Positions 24,180 to 37,443 of a DNA stretch of 64,000 nt are shown here, piece after piece. Position 1 is the first letter of the stretch. Each line of letters starts with the position of its first letter. Origin of the DNA: Tretioscincus oriximinensis (taxonomy: Eukaryota; Chordata; Lepidosauria; Squamata; Gymnophthalmidae); contig JAJVDF010000437.1 in the NCBI GenBank assembly GCA_022410635.1, forward strand, positions 656,492 through 720,491, in the 5' to 3' direction. Made by a program: the position numbers and the translations under genes. The notes beneath the pieces are model-generated. The model saw nothing but the letters and a program-made list of their open reading frames with translations, was not told where the DNA came from and did not search any database.

Positions 24180-26142
24180 AAGGAGACCCCAGTGGCAATC
24201 ATTGTGGATGTTTAATATATTTTGGTAATTTCAAAATAGAAAGGAACTGGATTAATTTGAGATATTATTTTGAAAGGGCCAATGAAATGGTAGTCCTGCT
24301 TTTTGGAAGGACATGGGGATTTGAGGTGACATGAGGAAAGATAAAGCATGCACTCTCTACTTCAAGGCCCTGGATCACAACTCAGGACAGAGTTTGGCTA
24401 TATAGACCATAATCTATATGAGCATGTGGTTGGCAGGCTCCTATTCCAAGGGATAGCCCAGGATAAGGCTCAGTGTAAATGCAGCCTAAGTCTTCACAAT
24501 TCTTGTTAGGAATTTAAGGTCATATCATTTTTTTCTCATTTTCTAGTCAAGATGCTTTATTTTAAACTTGCTTCAGTCCTGAAAAATGATCTTAATCCGT
24601 TTTTTTCAGATTAAACCATAAAAAAAACAAATTATGCCTATTCTTCAGGATTTAAAAAGGTTTAAAGAATAAATGAGTGACTAGGACTTTAACGTTTTTG
24701 AACTGCTTTCCAAATGTAATACTTCTCAGATATTCCATATGACTGTTCATGAATTCTTTTTAAAGAAAGCAAAACATTGCAGTTTTCATCATAAATAATA
24801 TATCATTTTTTTCCATTTTTCAAAGGAAGAATCTTTCTTCAATTATAATTGCCTTTTTTCTTAGGATGTCTGTACAGCTCTCTCTTTTTTTTAATATTCT
24901 AAGTAAAGGAATAAATCTGAACACAATATAGCATTAAGACATTCTTGTTATTGAGAATATGCAGTTGTGGCTTTGAGGATTTATGTAAGCAGAAACATGT
25001 ATCACCCCAGTCATGCTCATTTAAGAAAAATGTACTAATGAGATATTCAGGATGTTGCCATCTTTGTCTGCTCACAGTCCATGCCTTGCTTTTTGGCCTG
25101 TTTCCAAAATCCTAGGTCCCAGCTTCTCTATTCAGTGAGTAAACTGCCAGGGTTAAGAGCTTGGGAACAAGCCTATTTAGTCTGTCTTTTGTAGGAAGCT
25201 TTTAATAAGAACCATAAGGGGCCAAGGGAACACAATCTGAGTTACTCTGTCTTACAAACATTTTGAATACCTGAACTATTGTATCCTATTATTGCTCAAA
25301 TAAATTGAGAACATACTATACTGATACTTGTCCTATTTTTGACTATTTGTGCTTAATGGTGATTCTGATACTGCATCATGGATATAGAAACGTATCAAAT
25401 GTTTTGCTCAAAAGACACACAGTACCTCAATAGCAATGCAGCAGTGACAATATTAGTAAAGAGAGAAAATCAAGTTTATAAGCTAACCAGCAGCTTGATT
25501 CACACAACAACAGATTACTATACGTGACAGATTTCAGTAGTTACCAATTCAATATAATCTCAGTATATAAAACATTTATACAAATCTTGCGTAGGAATTA
25601 TTATTGCACAGAGAAAATATTTATCATACGCATTTACTGTGATTAAATTTTTGTGTACAAAACTTTTTTACTATCCTATAGATTAATATAAAAAATAAAA
25701 CCATCTTCAAAGGCATCATACACAAAGATTTTTGTAAGATCTTGATTGTTTTCTCTTTCTTATTTTTCATATAATTAGCTTTAACAGTGCAATGCAGAAA
25801 TTCTAACTTGAAAACATTCACACTAATTTTGCATAGGAATTGTCTGTGATTTCACAAAATGCCCAAGTTCTTTGATATTGAATATGAATCAGGAGGAGGT
25901 AAACAGTTGTGCTGCAAATGTCGAATGGAACTTCCATTACCCCTGACTGTTGGCCATGCTGACTTGGAATCGAAGATCAACAGCATCAGGAGGTGCATAG
26001 GGTGTAAATCCAGAGCAGAAGCTGATCTGGATTAAGACAATGGTTCCCAAGCCACCTTTGCCACAATGCTGGAGGGCAATGGAGTTCCTGGGAAAACTCT
26101 TCAGCTGCTAGCACCTTCCACCTCACCTAGCAACCTAGGATC
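24180..26142. other. Unassigned DNA 3' of GCNT4
   Basis: No coding signal. The part nearest GCNT4 (26149-26833) is probably its 3' UTR if the signal at 26143 is used. Confidence 0.4.
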
Positions 26143-26148
26143 TTTATT
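26143..26148 (-). terminator. GCNT4: Candidate poly(A) signal for GCNT4
   Basis: AATAAA on the minus strand, about 690 bases past the GCNT4 stop codon. It is a plausible 3' UTR end, but AATAAA is frequent in AT-rich DNA and no transcript evidence is available here. Confidence 0.35.
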
Positions 26149-26833
26149 GCCATGATTTAGAAACACATGCTACTTTTTTCAAATTATATTTTCTTGTATA
26201 TAATTTTAGGAGGCTCTGATACTAATTTTGGATGATGTACAAATTTAGCTTATAACAGCTTTTGATAATATGCACGAATCGCTTGGTAGTCAAGAGCTGA
26301 AAAACTCTGCAGATGCAAGGCAAAGTAGATAATAACAGAGCACCAAGTCCAAAATACAGTATTAAAAATTACTGAATTAAGATATGTACTCTATTCACAC
26401 TACCAGCCTTTCTGCAAACATTTTTCAATCTCCATCTACATTCGTTTTGTTGCAAAATTGCAAAAATAGTAATTGCTTTTCTATTGTCCATGCATACCTT
26501 CCAAGTTGGCATCAGTCATGCAGTACCTCGTATTGTCAAATTTCTAATGTGATTCATAAGGTTAAACACAAATGGCAAAGTTTGGAAGCAAGCATAAACA
26601 AGCCTATAAACTCAATGCCTATGTTTTAAAATGCTGGAAATTGTCCCTCAAATCTCATGGTGTCATCTCTGATCCCGAGATCCTCTGCAAAAATGGTCAC
26701 TCATGCAATTATACAGTAGCTTGCCTTTTCTTGACAATCAAGACTGAACAGATACTTACAGAAAGACACCAGACTAGTATGGCTTATTTCTCCTCATTCC
26801 AAAAATAAGTCCTAGTATAGATATATCATATGA

Positions 26834-28198
26834 CTATGAGATACCAGTAACTGTCCTCTTAATAAAATGTTTTTCAGATGACAACTCAACCCATTCCTTT
26901 TGTTGGTCAGCAAGTTTTTCTGCCAAGCACTTTATTAAAACAGGATCCACTCTTGAGTCAAATTTATTAGCAAACCAATGGCCGTAGTTCATAAGCCACC
27001 TCAATTCTGCTGCTCCATAGATGCACACACTGCGAAGATGTATACCTGTACAGGGAGGATAAAGATGTTCCTCAAGGTAATTCCATTTTACTAAACGGGT
27101 TCTGCTCTGAAGATCGGTGATATCCTGAGTTGCTCTTGAAATCTCTCCAGGTATCCCAGGTACACGGACAAGGGTTGCCCAGAAATGTTCATCAGGTGAG
27201 TATGTATCCTTTGACCATTCCAAAAAATCTTGAGCAAGAGAGTTTTCAAGCGCAAACTGCACAAAATCTCGACATAAAACAAAATAGGCACTGCCTACGA
27301 ATATTTCAATATTGTGAGGTGGTGGGTCTTTATTGATCTCGGTTTTCACAGGCATCTTCACATATTCATAAGGCATTTTCCGAAGTATATAGCTGTGGGT
27401 ATATCGTTCCTTTTTAGTGCTGCTTGGCTTGACTGTTTCTAGCATATTTCCTCCATTTAATTTCATAAGCTCAGACACCAATTCAAAGTTTGATTTTAGT
27501 GGAAAATCTTGGCCACATAAATTAATTGCATACTTCCATGCCACAGGTGACTTGATCAAATCAGATAAGCAATTCAGATCTGCCTGGAGTCGTGATATGT
27601 AGGCATATTCCACTACTTCCAGTTGAGATGCAATAAAGATATTGGAAAAACACCGGGCTAGATTGTTTAAAGCTTGCTTGAAAGTGCTAGATGATTTTTG
27701 GTCATAGTGGATACAGTAAACATTTTGACTGCTGTATATTGCATGGATAAGTCTCTCAACCATTATGGCATCTTTATGAACCACTAAAGAATAAGCCAAT
27801 GGAAAAAAATTCTCTTCAATAGAAACAGGTTTTAGGTGATATCCTCTAATTTGAAGATATATTTGACAATTATTTGTCATTGCTATAACATCTTCATCAT
27901 CTAAATCAATAATATTTTTCTTTCTTATTTCTAAAGTTTTTCCAGTCTCCACGGGGTCTTGATCGTATATCAAAGAACAATTAATTTCATACTGTGAATG
28001 TTTTCTCAAATATGTGTACTTATTTTTCACGAATGGTGAAGTGCTTAAAATAGGTTCTACAAAGTAAACGGCTTTCTGAGCAAGTATCAGCTGCTCCACT
28101 TTGAGAAGTTTCAGCAAAAGGAGTAGCCACACTGTTAAAAACGAGATTAAAACGTTCCGGCGTTTTGGACAATTAAAGGACCACTGCTGCTGCTTCAT
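26834..28198 (-). CDS. GCNT4: GCNT4, core-2 beta-1,6-N-acetylglucosaminyltransferase 3
   Basis: Complete single-exon coding sequence of 454 residues (human GCNT4 is 453 as I recall). The family (GT14) moves GlcNAc from UDP-GlcNAc onto core-1 O-glycans (Galb1-3GalNAc) to make core 2, in the Golgi as a type II membrane protein. The sequence shows a short basic cytosolic tail, a transmembrane helix at about residues 15-34 ([20 protein letters not shown]), an NCS sequon at 73-75, the block [10 protein letters not shown] (161-170), [17 protein letters not shown] (221-237), and SPDEHFW (334-340), whose Glu337 matches the catalytic base of the family. No frameshift or stop. I chose the Met at 28198 although the open frame runs 24 codons further, because a strong acceptor (TTTTTATTTTCACAG) ends one base before this ATG; the upstream part is therefore intron. 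The paralogues GCNT1 and GCNT3 are less likely: residue-level resemblance to GCNT4 is close throughout. Confidence 0.96.
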   Translation of the reverse strand: MKQQQWSFNCPKRRNVLISFLTVWLLLLLKLLKVEQLILAQKAVYFVEPILSTSPFVKNKYTYLRKHSQYEINCSLIYDQDPVETGKTLEIRKKNIIDLDDEDVIAMTNNCQIYLQIRGYHLKPVSIEENFFPLAYSLVVHKDAIMVERLIHAIYSSQNVYCIHYDQKSSSTFKQALNNLARCFSNIFIASQLEVVEYAYISRLQADLNCLSDLIKSPVAWKYAINLCGQDFPLKSNFELVSELMKLNGGNMLETVKPSSTKKERYTHSYILRKMPYEYVKMPVKTEINKDPPPHNIEIFVGSAYFVLCRDFVQFALENSLAQDFLEWSKDTYSPDEHFWATLVRVPGIPGEISRATQDITDLQSRTRLVKWNYLEEHLYPPCTGIHLRSVCIYGAAELRWLMNYGHWFANKFDSRVDPVLIKCLAEKLADQQKEWVELSSEKHFIKRTVTGIS

Positions 28199-28215
28199 TC
28201 TGTGAAAATAAAAAT
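28199..28215 (-). other. GCNT4: Splice acceptor of the GCNT4 coding exon
   Basis: On the minus strand a T-rich tract ending in CAG stops one base before the chosen GCNT4 start codon. GCNT genes commonly keep the whole coding region in one exon behind non-coding 5' exons, and this site fits that plan. It implies that the promoter lies upstream, at higher coordinates. Confidence 0.8.
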
Positions 28216-31200
28216 AAAAACTCAGACAGGAGCAAATTAAAAGTGACTCTATACCATTCCTACAGGACACAAAAGCTGAGACTACATCAGGAACATTTCT
28301 TTATAAAATTATTATTTTAAACAATATTTAGAAGTCACTAAAAACTACTTAATATATTTCTCACAAAAGAGTATAGGTTAACTTAATGCAAAAAAAATCA
28401 TTTTCTTGTCCCAATTTCTGAAAAATTATGCTATCATTACTATTGGAATCAATACTGAATCAAAAAGGAGTGCATTGATTTCAATAGGTTCTCTCTTGTG
28501 TGATTTTTCACCCTGTCTTGGGCAATATTCCAGAGTATAATGCCTCTGGAATGATTTCTTATGGTCCCTACAATCAGCAGGGCAAGAAAAGCATCTAGTT
28601 GAAACACACAGGAGTTAGGTTATAGTGCTGTAGAGTACCCACTAGAGCTGGGATTTCCCTAAACAGCAGAAAGTGCTACAACTTATCTATTTAGCATAGC
28701 CATGGTGCATTTGCCAGTTATACTTGTGACAGTCCACTCATAGCTATGCCATAATGGCACAATATAACACTTGGTGAGAAATCAAAATTTCACTAATACA
28801 ATGGATTTACTAAAGTGGCATCCAGGCAGCTGAATGGCAAAAAAAAATAAACTGCCATTTGAATATACTTCAACATTGCTATCATGGTTTTTATTTTGCT
28901 GACGGTATATATTACATTCTGAAAATGTAACTTAAATATATGCAGGTAAAAGAGGATAAATTTTAAGCAAACATTTTGAAGGCCACACTGCAGTGTGCAG
29001 AGGAAAGAAAACTTGAGGATTTTAAAAATCTACACCTGTGGTGCTATCACAAATGGTTGAGGTTCAAATATAGTAGCCTTATTCTGCTGAAAAACAAAGA
29101 ATTCAGGTGTACAAATGATGTCCTGGTGTTTATAAAGATTGTGCATAATTGTAAAATGGTTACAATAATTTCAGACCAAAATCTGCTCCCATCAACCCCT
29201 TGGAAAATGAAGGACAGTCAGGAAGCAAGAGGTCCTGTTGTCTACTCAGATTTATAAGATGATCAATAATGAAACCACCTGGTATGTAAATAGGGCTGGA
29301 TTTAGGCTGGATTTTGCCCATGGATTTTGCTCTCTCTCTCTAACTAACTAACTAACTAAAGCTGCAAACGCATTGCCTCTTAACACGTGCAGGACTGCGA
29401 AGCCAAAACCCATCGTTCCAACTGTGTTACCATAAAAACGGGCTCGGAAGTGCTGCATCATTGCTCTAAACACACACCACAGGTTTCTGCTTTGCAGTTC
29501 CTGATGAAATTGCGTTGTCGCTGCTCCTTTTTGTAATTCAAGCCACTTGCACACTGACTAGGGGAGATCAGGCAGCAAAAAGCGAGCGAGAGAGTGGGGG
29601 CTGGGGACTCTTTTGTTTGGCACTCCCTCCAGGTTCAGCAGCTTTCATCCCTGCTCTGGAAAAACAGGTTTTCCCCCTACTGCAACACATGAAAGAGAGT
29701 CATTGAGTACACTCAGCTCACGATAATCCGGACGCTAAAGTGGAATGAATGCACAGAGAATGCCAAGGTAAAATTAAGCTCTCACTTCGCTTTCATTGTG
29801 GAACAATTAAAAGGGAATAGAAAACGGATTTTAAGTTCTAATGGGAATGCAGCTTAACTAACTTATTTTACTCCCCCTCTTCCCTCAGCTACTTTGGGTT
29901 TTATAATAATAAAAGCAATAAAAATATTAATATCTTCTTAGTACTAACGGTATCTATATTTTGCCTAAATACGGCCCTGTGTGTAAACAATATTACAAGG
30001 TCAATATTAGGCCTTCCTGTCGACTTCTCTCACACATGTAGAAATAACATGGAAAAATAAAGGTGTGGGTTTTATCTAAAAATACCAAGTGCTGCCTATT
30101 TCCTGAAATCATGAGTCCCTCTTCCTGTTCTCTCACAAGCAGTAGCAAGGGAAAAACAAAGGAGTTGAGCTAACGCTTCATAGATTTGCTCAAAGGAACA
30201 GTTCACAAGCACACCACCAGCAAAGGAGACACAGGCACGCAAATTGGCATCACAATGCTTTGTTCAGCAAACAGTACACAGAACAAGCATTGTGCAGTTT
30301 CTATTGTACAAAACCTATTATGCATTGAGAGGTTTTGACCTTAAGCAGACAGACAAATCAGATGATTTCTGAATGGCTCTGGAACGAATCAGTCGATCCA
30401 GGCTTCATATAGATGCCTTAGCCGGCTATTTCATTCTTCTGTAAATCTCAGAGCACCAAGGTCCAGCTATGCCTAAATTTAAGCCTACATGATCCACATT
30501 CAGGGACAGAATGCAGCAGCAAAATGAATAGCATCCCCCCCCCCCCCCCATCTAACTCAAAAGGGGAATTTTCTTGGTAAGGTAACAGGAAAACTGCTGA
30601 TGTGTTTTCTCACTCTGAAAGTGTATTGAACGTTGAACAAGATACTAAGGCAAAGATCCATTTAACGTATTCTAATATACTGGAACTACACTACTGTTGC
30701 ATATACTAAGCTGGCGCTGGGAAGGAAGGAGAAAAATGAAATGAGTTCATTTTGCTTTTCTCTCAACCATTTTTCCCACTAGTGGGAACGCAGCCTGTAA
30801 CGAGTTTTCTTTTCCCTATAGTTAGTGAATGTAGCCAATAAGCAACTATGAACATACTTGTCCCAGCTACTTCACTATTCCTTTTCACTGAGTTCATTGT
30901 GTTAAACTGATAATAAAGTTATGGTCGTTACAAAAGCAGTAAATCAGTCTAGCCACTTCAGATTTAGAATGGCTTACATCAAAATAATACAACATTTTTG
31001 TAAAATAGTTGCAAAATAAGCTCAACTCCTCTGATGGTTCTATATCATATATTTCAACAGTGGTCTTAGCTGGCAGAAGCAGTCAGAGAGACAAACAGAA
31101 ATTATTTTTTGTATAAAAAAGCAAGAGAAAATTGATATCCACTAAGACCTGCATATCCTGCTAAAACAGTAGTTCCTTTTTAACAACAACAAAAAGCTTT

Positions 31201-31489
31201 AATGAAAGCAGAGTATAAATTTAACATCTTTATTAGAGTTACCTCACCTCCTGGAATAGCCTGGGTATTCTTAAGATATTTTAGAGGTTGGAAACCTCTA
31301 GGGAATCTGGAATTAGGTTTTGGATTTCCAGGTGCACAGCTGTGAATATTAAAAATCTGCAATTCAATTTTTTAAATCTAAGGGCATCCACACTGCGACA
31401 GAAGCAGTTACTAGCTGACCCTTGCATGCATGCATGCATAAGTGCTGGCAATCCAGCCACTGCAGGCAGGAAGATGCCTCTTGCTGCTC
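28216..31489. other. Presumed GCNT4 5' intron, proximal part
   Basis: No coding exon recognised. It holds short TCTC/CTAA repeats near 29329-29358 and a C run near 30534-30549. Confidence 0.4.
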
Positions 31490-31720
31490 ATAAGAACATA
31501 AAAGGGGCCCTGCTGAATTGGGCCAGAGCTCAGCATTCTGTGTTTCACACAGTTGTCCATCAGTTGTAACTGAGCACTCTCCCGCAGAAAAAACTAAAAT
31601 CCTCACCTGTTCTCGATTCCTTGTACATAGAACTTCAGAATAATGCCTGTTGCTCCATCCCGGAGGCAGTATCAAGCGATCCCTCCTCGTTTCCATTCAC
31701 AGCCCTGGCTTCCATGAACT
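31490..31720 (-). mobile_element. CR1 3' end fragment, diverged
   Basis: CATAAGAACATAAAAGGGGC, AGCTCAGCATTCTGTG and TGCCTGTTGCTCCATCCCGG follow the order of the CR1 3' block, with more substitutions than other copies. Confidence 0.6.
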
Positions 31721-32884
31721 TGGCCTTTGTTAATCCCTCTGCCTGTCACCCTCCTCCTGCTCCATTCCTGGAGCTCGACCTGAGAGCAGTAGGAGAGCAA
31801 GAGGCAGAGGCAGCACCTGATCTATGTCTATGGTGCAGTCATTACTCCTTCGCCCATCTGATAAACCTCTCTACTCTGATCAAATTGCAAGTCATTTAAT
31901 TAAAAATTACTTCTGCTGATTAATCATCTCATTCCACTAATATATCTCTAGGATCCTTACCATTAAGCACTAGAAATCTAGAAAACAGCATTTTCCTTAC
32001 AGGTTGTTCATTGACTTAAGAGAAACAGCTGTGTTAGTAGAAAGTCCAACAAAGGGGGCTCGTATCACATGGAGCCTAATGGAGAATGGTAAGTGGCATA
32101 AGCTTTTGTAGACACATCTATTTCTTCAAATGCGTTCTTCAGAGATTGTTTATTATTAGTGGTAGTAATAGTAGTAGTTGTTATTGTTGTTAGAACAAAC
32201 CTTTCATTCTCAGTTCTGACAACACTATTTTTGGCACTTGTGTAGGTTTTGCAATTCTGCATTCTGTACCTGTCAGGCTTCTGGGTGGCAGCAATTTAAC
32301 TTTTATTAGCTGAGAAACCATACTGGCCACTCTTTGTTTAAATGTTTAAAAGAGTTTGGCAGATGTTAATAATAGTGTCTAATAAATTATTATCTTTACC
32401 CACCCAGATCATGGACTAAACTTTAATTACTGCTTTTAAAATGCCCAAGCAAATTACTTTTTGCTTTTGCATTTTAAAAGCAGTCATTTAATTATTTCGA
32501 TTGAAACAATAAATCATGTCATTAGCTGATGCTATGAAACCTCATCAAAAGAGGATGAAATGCTACAGGAAAATCACAGCCACAGTGCAATGATAAACAT
32601 AAAAATGATAAAACATTGTTGAAAACAGTGAAGTTGTAATATTAAGGGATTCTAAAACTCAAAATCTTTTAAAAGCTGCAGCAATAGTTTAAGGCAAAAC
32701 AACTGGAGATGACTGAACATCCTGAGATCTACAAATATAAGTGCTCTGTCTTTAGAGGAGAAAATGGTAACAATAATTCTAGTAGTTATTGAACAGGAGA
32801 CGCAACAGTAAGGGGTTGATACCCAGCAATTCCCCTGGGTTGGAGATACAGATGCTTCCAAGGGTCATCTGCAGGGAATTGAGA
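31721..32884. other. No gene seen
   Basis: AT-rich unassigned sequence with a TAGTAGTAGTTGTTATTGTT-like simple repeat near 32160-32190. Confidence 0.4.
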
Positions 32885-32999
32885 CCAGGCAAAGGTATTG
32901 CATATAAGGGAGAACATAAGAGGATCACTGCTGAATCATCTAATCTAGCATTCTGTCTCACACAGTGAACTTCTAATTGCTCCTGAGCTTTCTCAAACA
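32885..32999 (-). mobile_element. CR1 3' end fragment
   Basis: GAGAACATAAGAGGATCACT ... TCTAGCATTCTGTCTCACAC, diverged. It ends where a hAT-like terminus begins. Confidence 0.55.
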
Positions 33000-33180
33000 T
33001 AGGGTTGCCATATGCCCCGGCCGGTTTAGTAAAAATCCCGGATTTTTACCAGGATTTTTACCCAGCCACAGTTCAAGCGCAGCCCCCTCCCTCATTCTTT
33101 ACCCGCCTGCCTCTTGCCCATTTGTTAGTCTGTGTGCGTGCGCAGCCACGTGCGCTCAAATAGCTACACAACCATAAAAA
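33000..33180. mobile_element. hAT-type MITE, one end only
   Basis: TAGGGTTGCCATATGCCCCG matches the MITE terminus, followed by CCGG-rich and ATTTTTACC repeats and a GTGTGCGTGCGCAGCC stretch like copy 2. No right terminus found, so it is truncated. Confidence 0.6.
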
Positions 33181-33334
33181 GCAACATTACTTGGAATATA
33201 ACTTGAAGGATTGTTCTGGTATGTACTTTTAATCCATCTTCATGACTGTAGATGGATTAAAAGTATGCGTCAGAACAACACAAACAATTCCTAAACATTT
33301 AACATAAAACTGAGTCAAATCTCTAAGATTTTGA

Positions 33335-33545
33335 GAGCCAATCTGGTGCAAGTCAGACTCTTATCTTGAAGTCTCCACAAAAGACAGCTGAGTGACCCTG
33401 AGTTAGTCACAGTTCTTTGGAATTCTCTCAGCCCTACCTACTTCACAAGGTGTCTATTGTGAAGAGAAGAACAGAAGGTTAAATAACCCACATTGATTCT
33501 CTTTGAGTTGAGAAAAGTGGGGTATAGAATCCAACTCTTTCTCTT
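33335..33545 (+). repeat. Sauria-type SINE, diverged
   Basis: GAGAGCCAATCTGGTGCAAG, ACTCTTATCTTGAAGTC, CTCAGCCCTACCTACTTCAC and the tail GGGGTATAGAATCCAACTCTT are in Sauria SINE order. Confidence 0.75.
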
Positions 33546-33884
33546 CTTTAAAAGTGGTCACAGATGTTCTTTTAAACCATCCCAAGTTCCAAAGTTCTGA
33601 ACTGAATCCCCCCCCCCNAAAAAAATGGGGAAAGCCTCATTTTTGGAGCTTCAGTCCAATCCCTTAAGACTGAATATGGTTTAAAATTATGTTTGTGACC
33701 ACGCCTTGTTTTGCATTTATTTCACAGAGTTTATATACCACTCTTCATCTGGTCTTGAGGCACAATATTCCCTTTTTTTTAGCTGCTCCCCTCGGCCCAC
33801 CAGCAGCAGCAACAAAGGCATCACTCCCCAAACTGGCTGGCCTGGCCTGGTTCTTTGCTGCCCTTGGGCTCCCTCCTCTCGCTA

Positions 33885-34450
33885 TCTTTTTTTGGTTTCA
33901 AAAACAATTTTATTATTTTCATATTCATTACAATCTTGCATAAAATACCTTTCAATTGTTACATTTAAAATAAACTCACAGTCATGTTTTGAATTCCCAC
34001 ATCCCTTTCCCCCTCTGCACATCCTCTACTTACTTCTACAATCTAAGGGATTACACCTAAAATATTTAAACTTAATTCTGCTGCATCACTCCTCATTCTA
34101 CCTAATATATAATTCTTTATAACTGAAGAACCCTTGAGCTGCCTCCTCTACAGTCCTGCAGTCCTACAAGTGGCAGAGGTTCTCCTGGTAAGCTGTGCAA
34201 TCAACCAACATCTCATAAAATTTAAGTACTTGAGAATGAGTTTGTTTAATAATTCCATCTGCTATTTTATTATCTTATGTAAATATGAAGTTTCTAGATA
34301 AGATAAGCATCATTTACACCTTTTGGGAGGGAAATTGTTTTTATCTTGTGCAACAACTTGTAAATGTCATTAAAGTATATTAATCATAATTCTCATCTCA
34401 GCTGAACCACATCCTTATATATTCCAAGTAAAACCAGGTCAGATTTCCTG
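33885..34450 (-). mobile_element. L1-like LINE 3' end (tentative)
   Basis: The block TTTTGGTTTCAAAAACAATT, TTATTATTTTCATATTCATT and T-rich antisense sequence resembles the antisense 3' end of an L1, as at 38105. No ORF supports it. Confidence 0.35.
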
Positions 34451-35207
34451 CCATTTTCACCATCAGCATTGTTAAGTTGGAAACATTTTGTGAAAATATA
34501 TTTTACCCAGCTATATACTGTATTGTCTGCCTCAACCACAACACAGTCATAGGGGGCATCCAAATGCCATAATCTACCTCAACAGGAGCACTTTGGAAGC
34601 AGCTCCGCTACATAGAATGGCTATTTGATGCTATGTCTATCCACATCAATCGTGACCATCTCTTTCTCCCAGTAACAGGATCTTTTCCAATGTGTCCTGT
34701 CTTCTGAGGCTTATAACTAGCAGAAAACTGCCAGGATCATTACTGCCATTGGTATCACCGAGTCAGTTGACTGTTCAGCTTATGAGTGCTATTATGCCAT
34801 GATCTTGATAAACATATTGTAATAGTTTGCCATTGTCTGTTTCCAGGAAAAAAATGGAGATTGAACTGACAACCATGCTACTTGCATTACCACTGAGTTA
34901 TAGCTATCCCACTAAGTTATAGCCAATCCAGAAAATTTATACTCCTAGTCATAAAATTGCTTGCTATCAAGGGCTAACAGGAGAACCAGTTGGAGGCCAC
35001 TGGTCAAAACTATTAAGAGTAATTTAACCATACTTTCCCCCACCCAAATCCTTCTAAGATGTTCTTTAGATTGGGAGACATTCTTCAGCTTCTCTTCTCA
35101 TTCAACAACACATCTCAATTCTGCTTTCCATTTTTTGTTTCTTTTTCCCCCTGGATTAAACTCCATTTTTTCTGACTAAATCCTAAAGAACGGAATTTCT
35201 TGTTAAG

Positions 35208-35305
35208 AACATAAGAACATAAGAAGAGCCATACTGGATCAGGCCACAGCCCATCTAGTCCAGCATTCTGTCTCACACAGAGGCCCACCGGATGCACCTG
35301 TTGAT
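35208..35305 (-). mobile_element. CR1 3' end, short
   Basis: AAGAACATAAGAACATAAGA followed by GAGCCATACTGGATCAGGCC and CACACAGAGGCCCACCGGATGC; 5' truncated abruptly near 35300. Confidence 0.8.
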
Positions 35306-36514
35306 TTGGGGAATCATTGACTTCTGCTGGGTGGCTACTTGAGGATGTAACCATAGAGAGATCTTTGACAGCATAGGCACTTCCATGGGTATCTCTATGT
35401 AGTTTTTCTTGGAAACAACAGCTAGTCCCTAGCGTTAATGTATCTAACCCTAAGGTCTATGGTATTCAGATACCTGGCCTCTAAGGAAAAAGAGGCAGTC
35501 TCACCACACCCATAAGATCAGATTGTGAATCCAATCTCTTTCATGTAAATTGCAACTCAGAGTTGACGAACAAATCCTTAATCCATAACTAGTGGATCCA
35601 GTTTTCATGCGGGTTTGTACAGAATTGCAGTCTTCAGTTGTGTTTACCCCTATTTATTCTCTTACTATTTCCTTTTTTCTACCATGCTTTGCATTTCATT
35701 AGTCCCTATTATGTAGAATTACTTAATGGAGAAATATATAGTATTAGCTGAATTAGCATGGATCAGTAGAACTTCCTATTTGAATATATACTCTTACTAT
35801 AATATTTAAGATATAAAATGCAGAGCTGATACCAGCAATTTTAGAATTCACAGTATTTTATTACTTACCTTTTGCAATTTTAAAGTCTCTTCTTTTCCAA
35901 TGACTGCAGGGTAGTTCAGAGTCACTGTGAAAACTGGTAACTTGTATCCAAATGGTTGCTTCCCTTCATCTTTCTGATCCTTCTATTAGTACTGTTCTGC
36001 TGGTATCTCTGGTGAACAACGTTTTAAACAAGCACGTAATCATCTCTGTGCCCCAGTAAATAACAGCATTCTCTCTGATGAAAAATAAAGAGAAAATAGT
36101 GAAGATATTGTTATAACTGTTTCTTTTCCTGAACAGATGTCCTATGTTTTGGGAAGACATCATCAGTGAAGAAGCTGCTCATTTCAGTTGACAGCGCATT
36201 TCAGAAAGTGGGACTACGACCGAAAAGGCTCTCCTTGGTCTTGGTTCTAAATACTCAGTCAACCAAGTACTTTAACGTTTGCAAGAATGAGCTGAAAACA
36301 GATGTGCTTGGTCAAATACAGGGGAAGAACCAGGTAAAAAAGAGTGCATATAAAGATTATTTATTATGAGTGGACCAAGCTATCTAAAAATAAGTTCACA
36401 GTCATTTTTACCAATTAATGATGCCAGCTACTGTTGCTTATGCAACAGAGTTGCTTTGTAACTGGACCATTCTTTGCATTAGCAATTATGAGGTATATCC
36501 TAAAATAAGTTTCA
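35306..36514. other. No gene seen
   Basis: Unassigned. A segment near 36200 (GACCGAAAAGGCTCTCCTTG) weakly resembles the L2 3' region at 62050; not called. Confidence 0.35.
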
Positions 36515-36670
36515 GTGAAGAAGAACTGGGCTTTTAATACCTGTTGTTCTCACCCGAAGGGACTCAAAGAAGCTTACAATCTATTTTTTCGCCTAAAGGC
36601 TTACATTCTAACTTCTTTACCACACTGTGGTGGTACCCATTTATCCAGTTGCAAAGTGCTTTCAAACACT
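36515..36670 (-). repeat. tRNA-headed SINE, 3' half
   Basis: GAAGAAGAACTGGGCTTTTA, AAGGGACTCAAAGAAGCTTA and GGCTTACATTCTAACTTCTT match the tail half of the SINE family best seen at 23880. The head is missing. Confidence 0.65.
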
Positions 36671-37443
36671 TTTTGTATTGTAATTACTAAAGCATGTTGC
36701 AGCAATTGACCTCCTATGTGAGGTGAATGGACACAGTGAGTGTCCATCACCTCGAACATAGATGATCACCCACATCTTGGACTGGAAGAGCCATCTCCAA
36801 ATTGGTGCCATTGGTGGTGAATTGCTGCTCAGTGGCAGTCCGTATGGCAGGCTGGCAACCCTGCGTTGACAAAATGCTGGTACCCACGCTGCTGCCAAGC
36901 TGGACCTTAAAGGTAGGACCAGCGGTAAGGAAGCAGGGGAAGAAAGGGAGCAGAACCGCCAGCACTAGAAGAATGGGGGCATGGCAACTAAAAGGCCTGT
37001 TCCATTTGTGCCAATGGGAATGGGCTTAATCCACTGTCAATATGTATAAAACTCTAATAAATTGCACTCTGCTGTTTCCAGATATAATTGCACAATTTCA
37101 TATGGTGTATGAAATCAAATTCTAATTAATTTAAATCTTTCCCAGCATCAGGATCTTCTTGTTATGTGTCTAAAGTACTTGAACTTGAGCTTTAATATTT
37201 GTCTTTGCAAGTATTGCCTGAAACAAACAGGAGCTTGGCCAAATTTGGGATAGCAATGGAAGACATGAGATGCTTGGTGTGCTGTGCTCCACAGGTTCAA
37301 GGAGAATCAGACATGACTGAATGACTAAACCACAATAAAAATCACATTATGTTATTACCTGCCAATACAAAAGATTACAGTGTTTGCATTTGTTGTTGTT
37401 ATTACTAATTATGTATTTATTACACAACATAGATGAAACACTG
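36671..37443. other. No gene seen
   Basis: A moderately GC-rich patch at 36770-37030 has overlapping ORFs on both strands but no motif. The rest is AT-rich. Confidence 0.35.

Noticed and set aside
28199..28270. 24-codon N-terminal extension of GCNT4 starting MSCRNGIES
   Set aside because: A strong splice acceptor separates it from the MKQQQWSF start, and the resulting 454 residues fit the family length.
36166..36369. 67-residue plus-strand ORF MKKLLISVDSAFQKV...
   Set aside because: No motif, no splice partner; part of it weakly resembles the L2 3' region in antisense.
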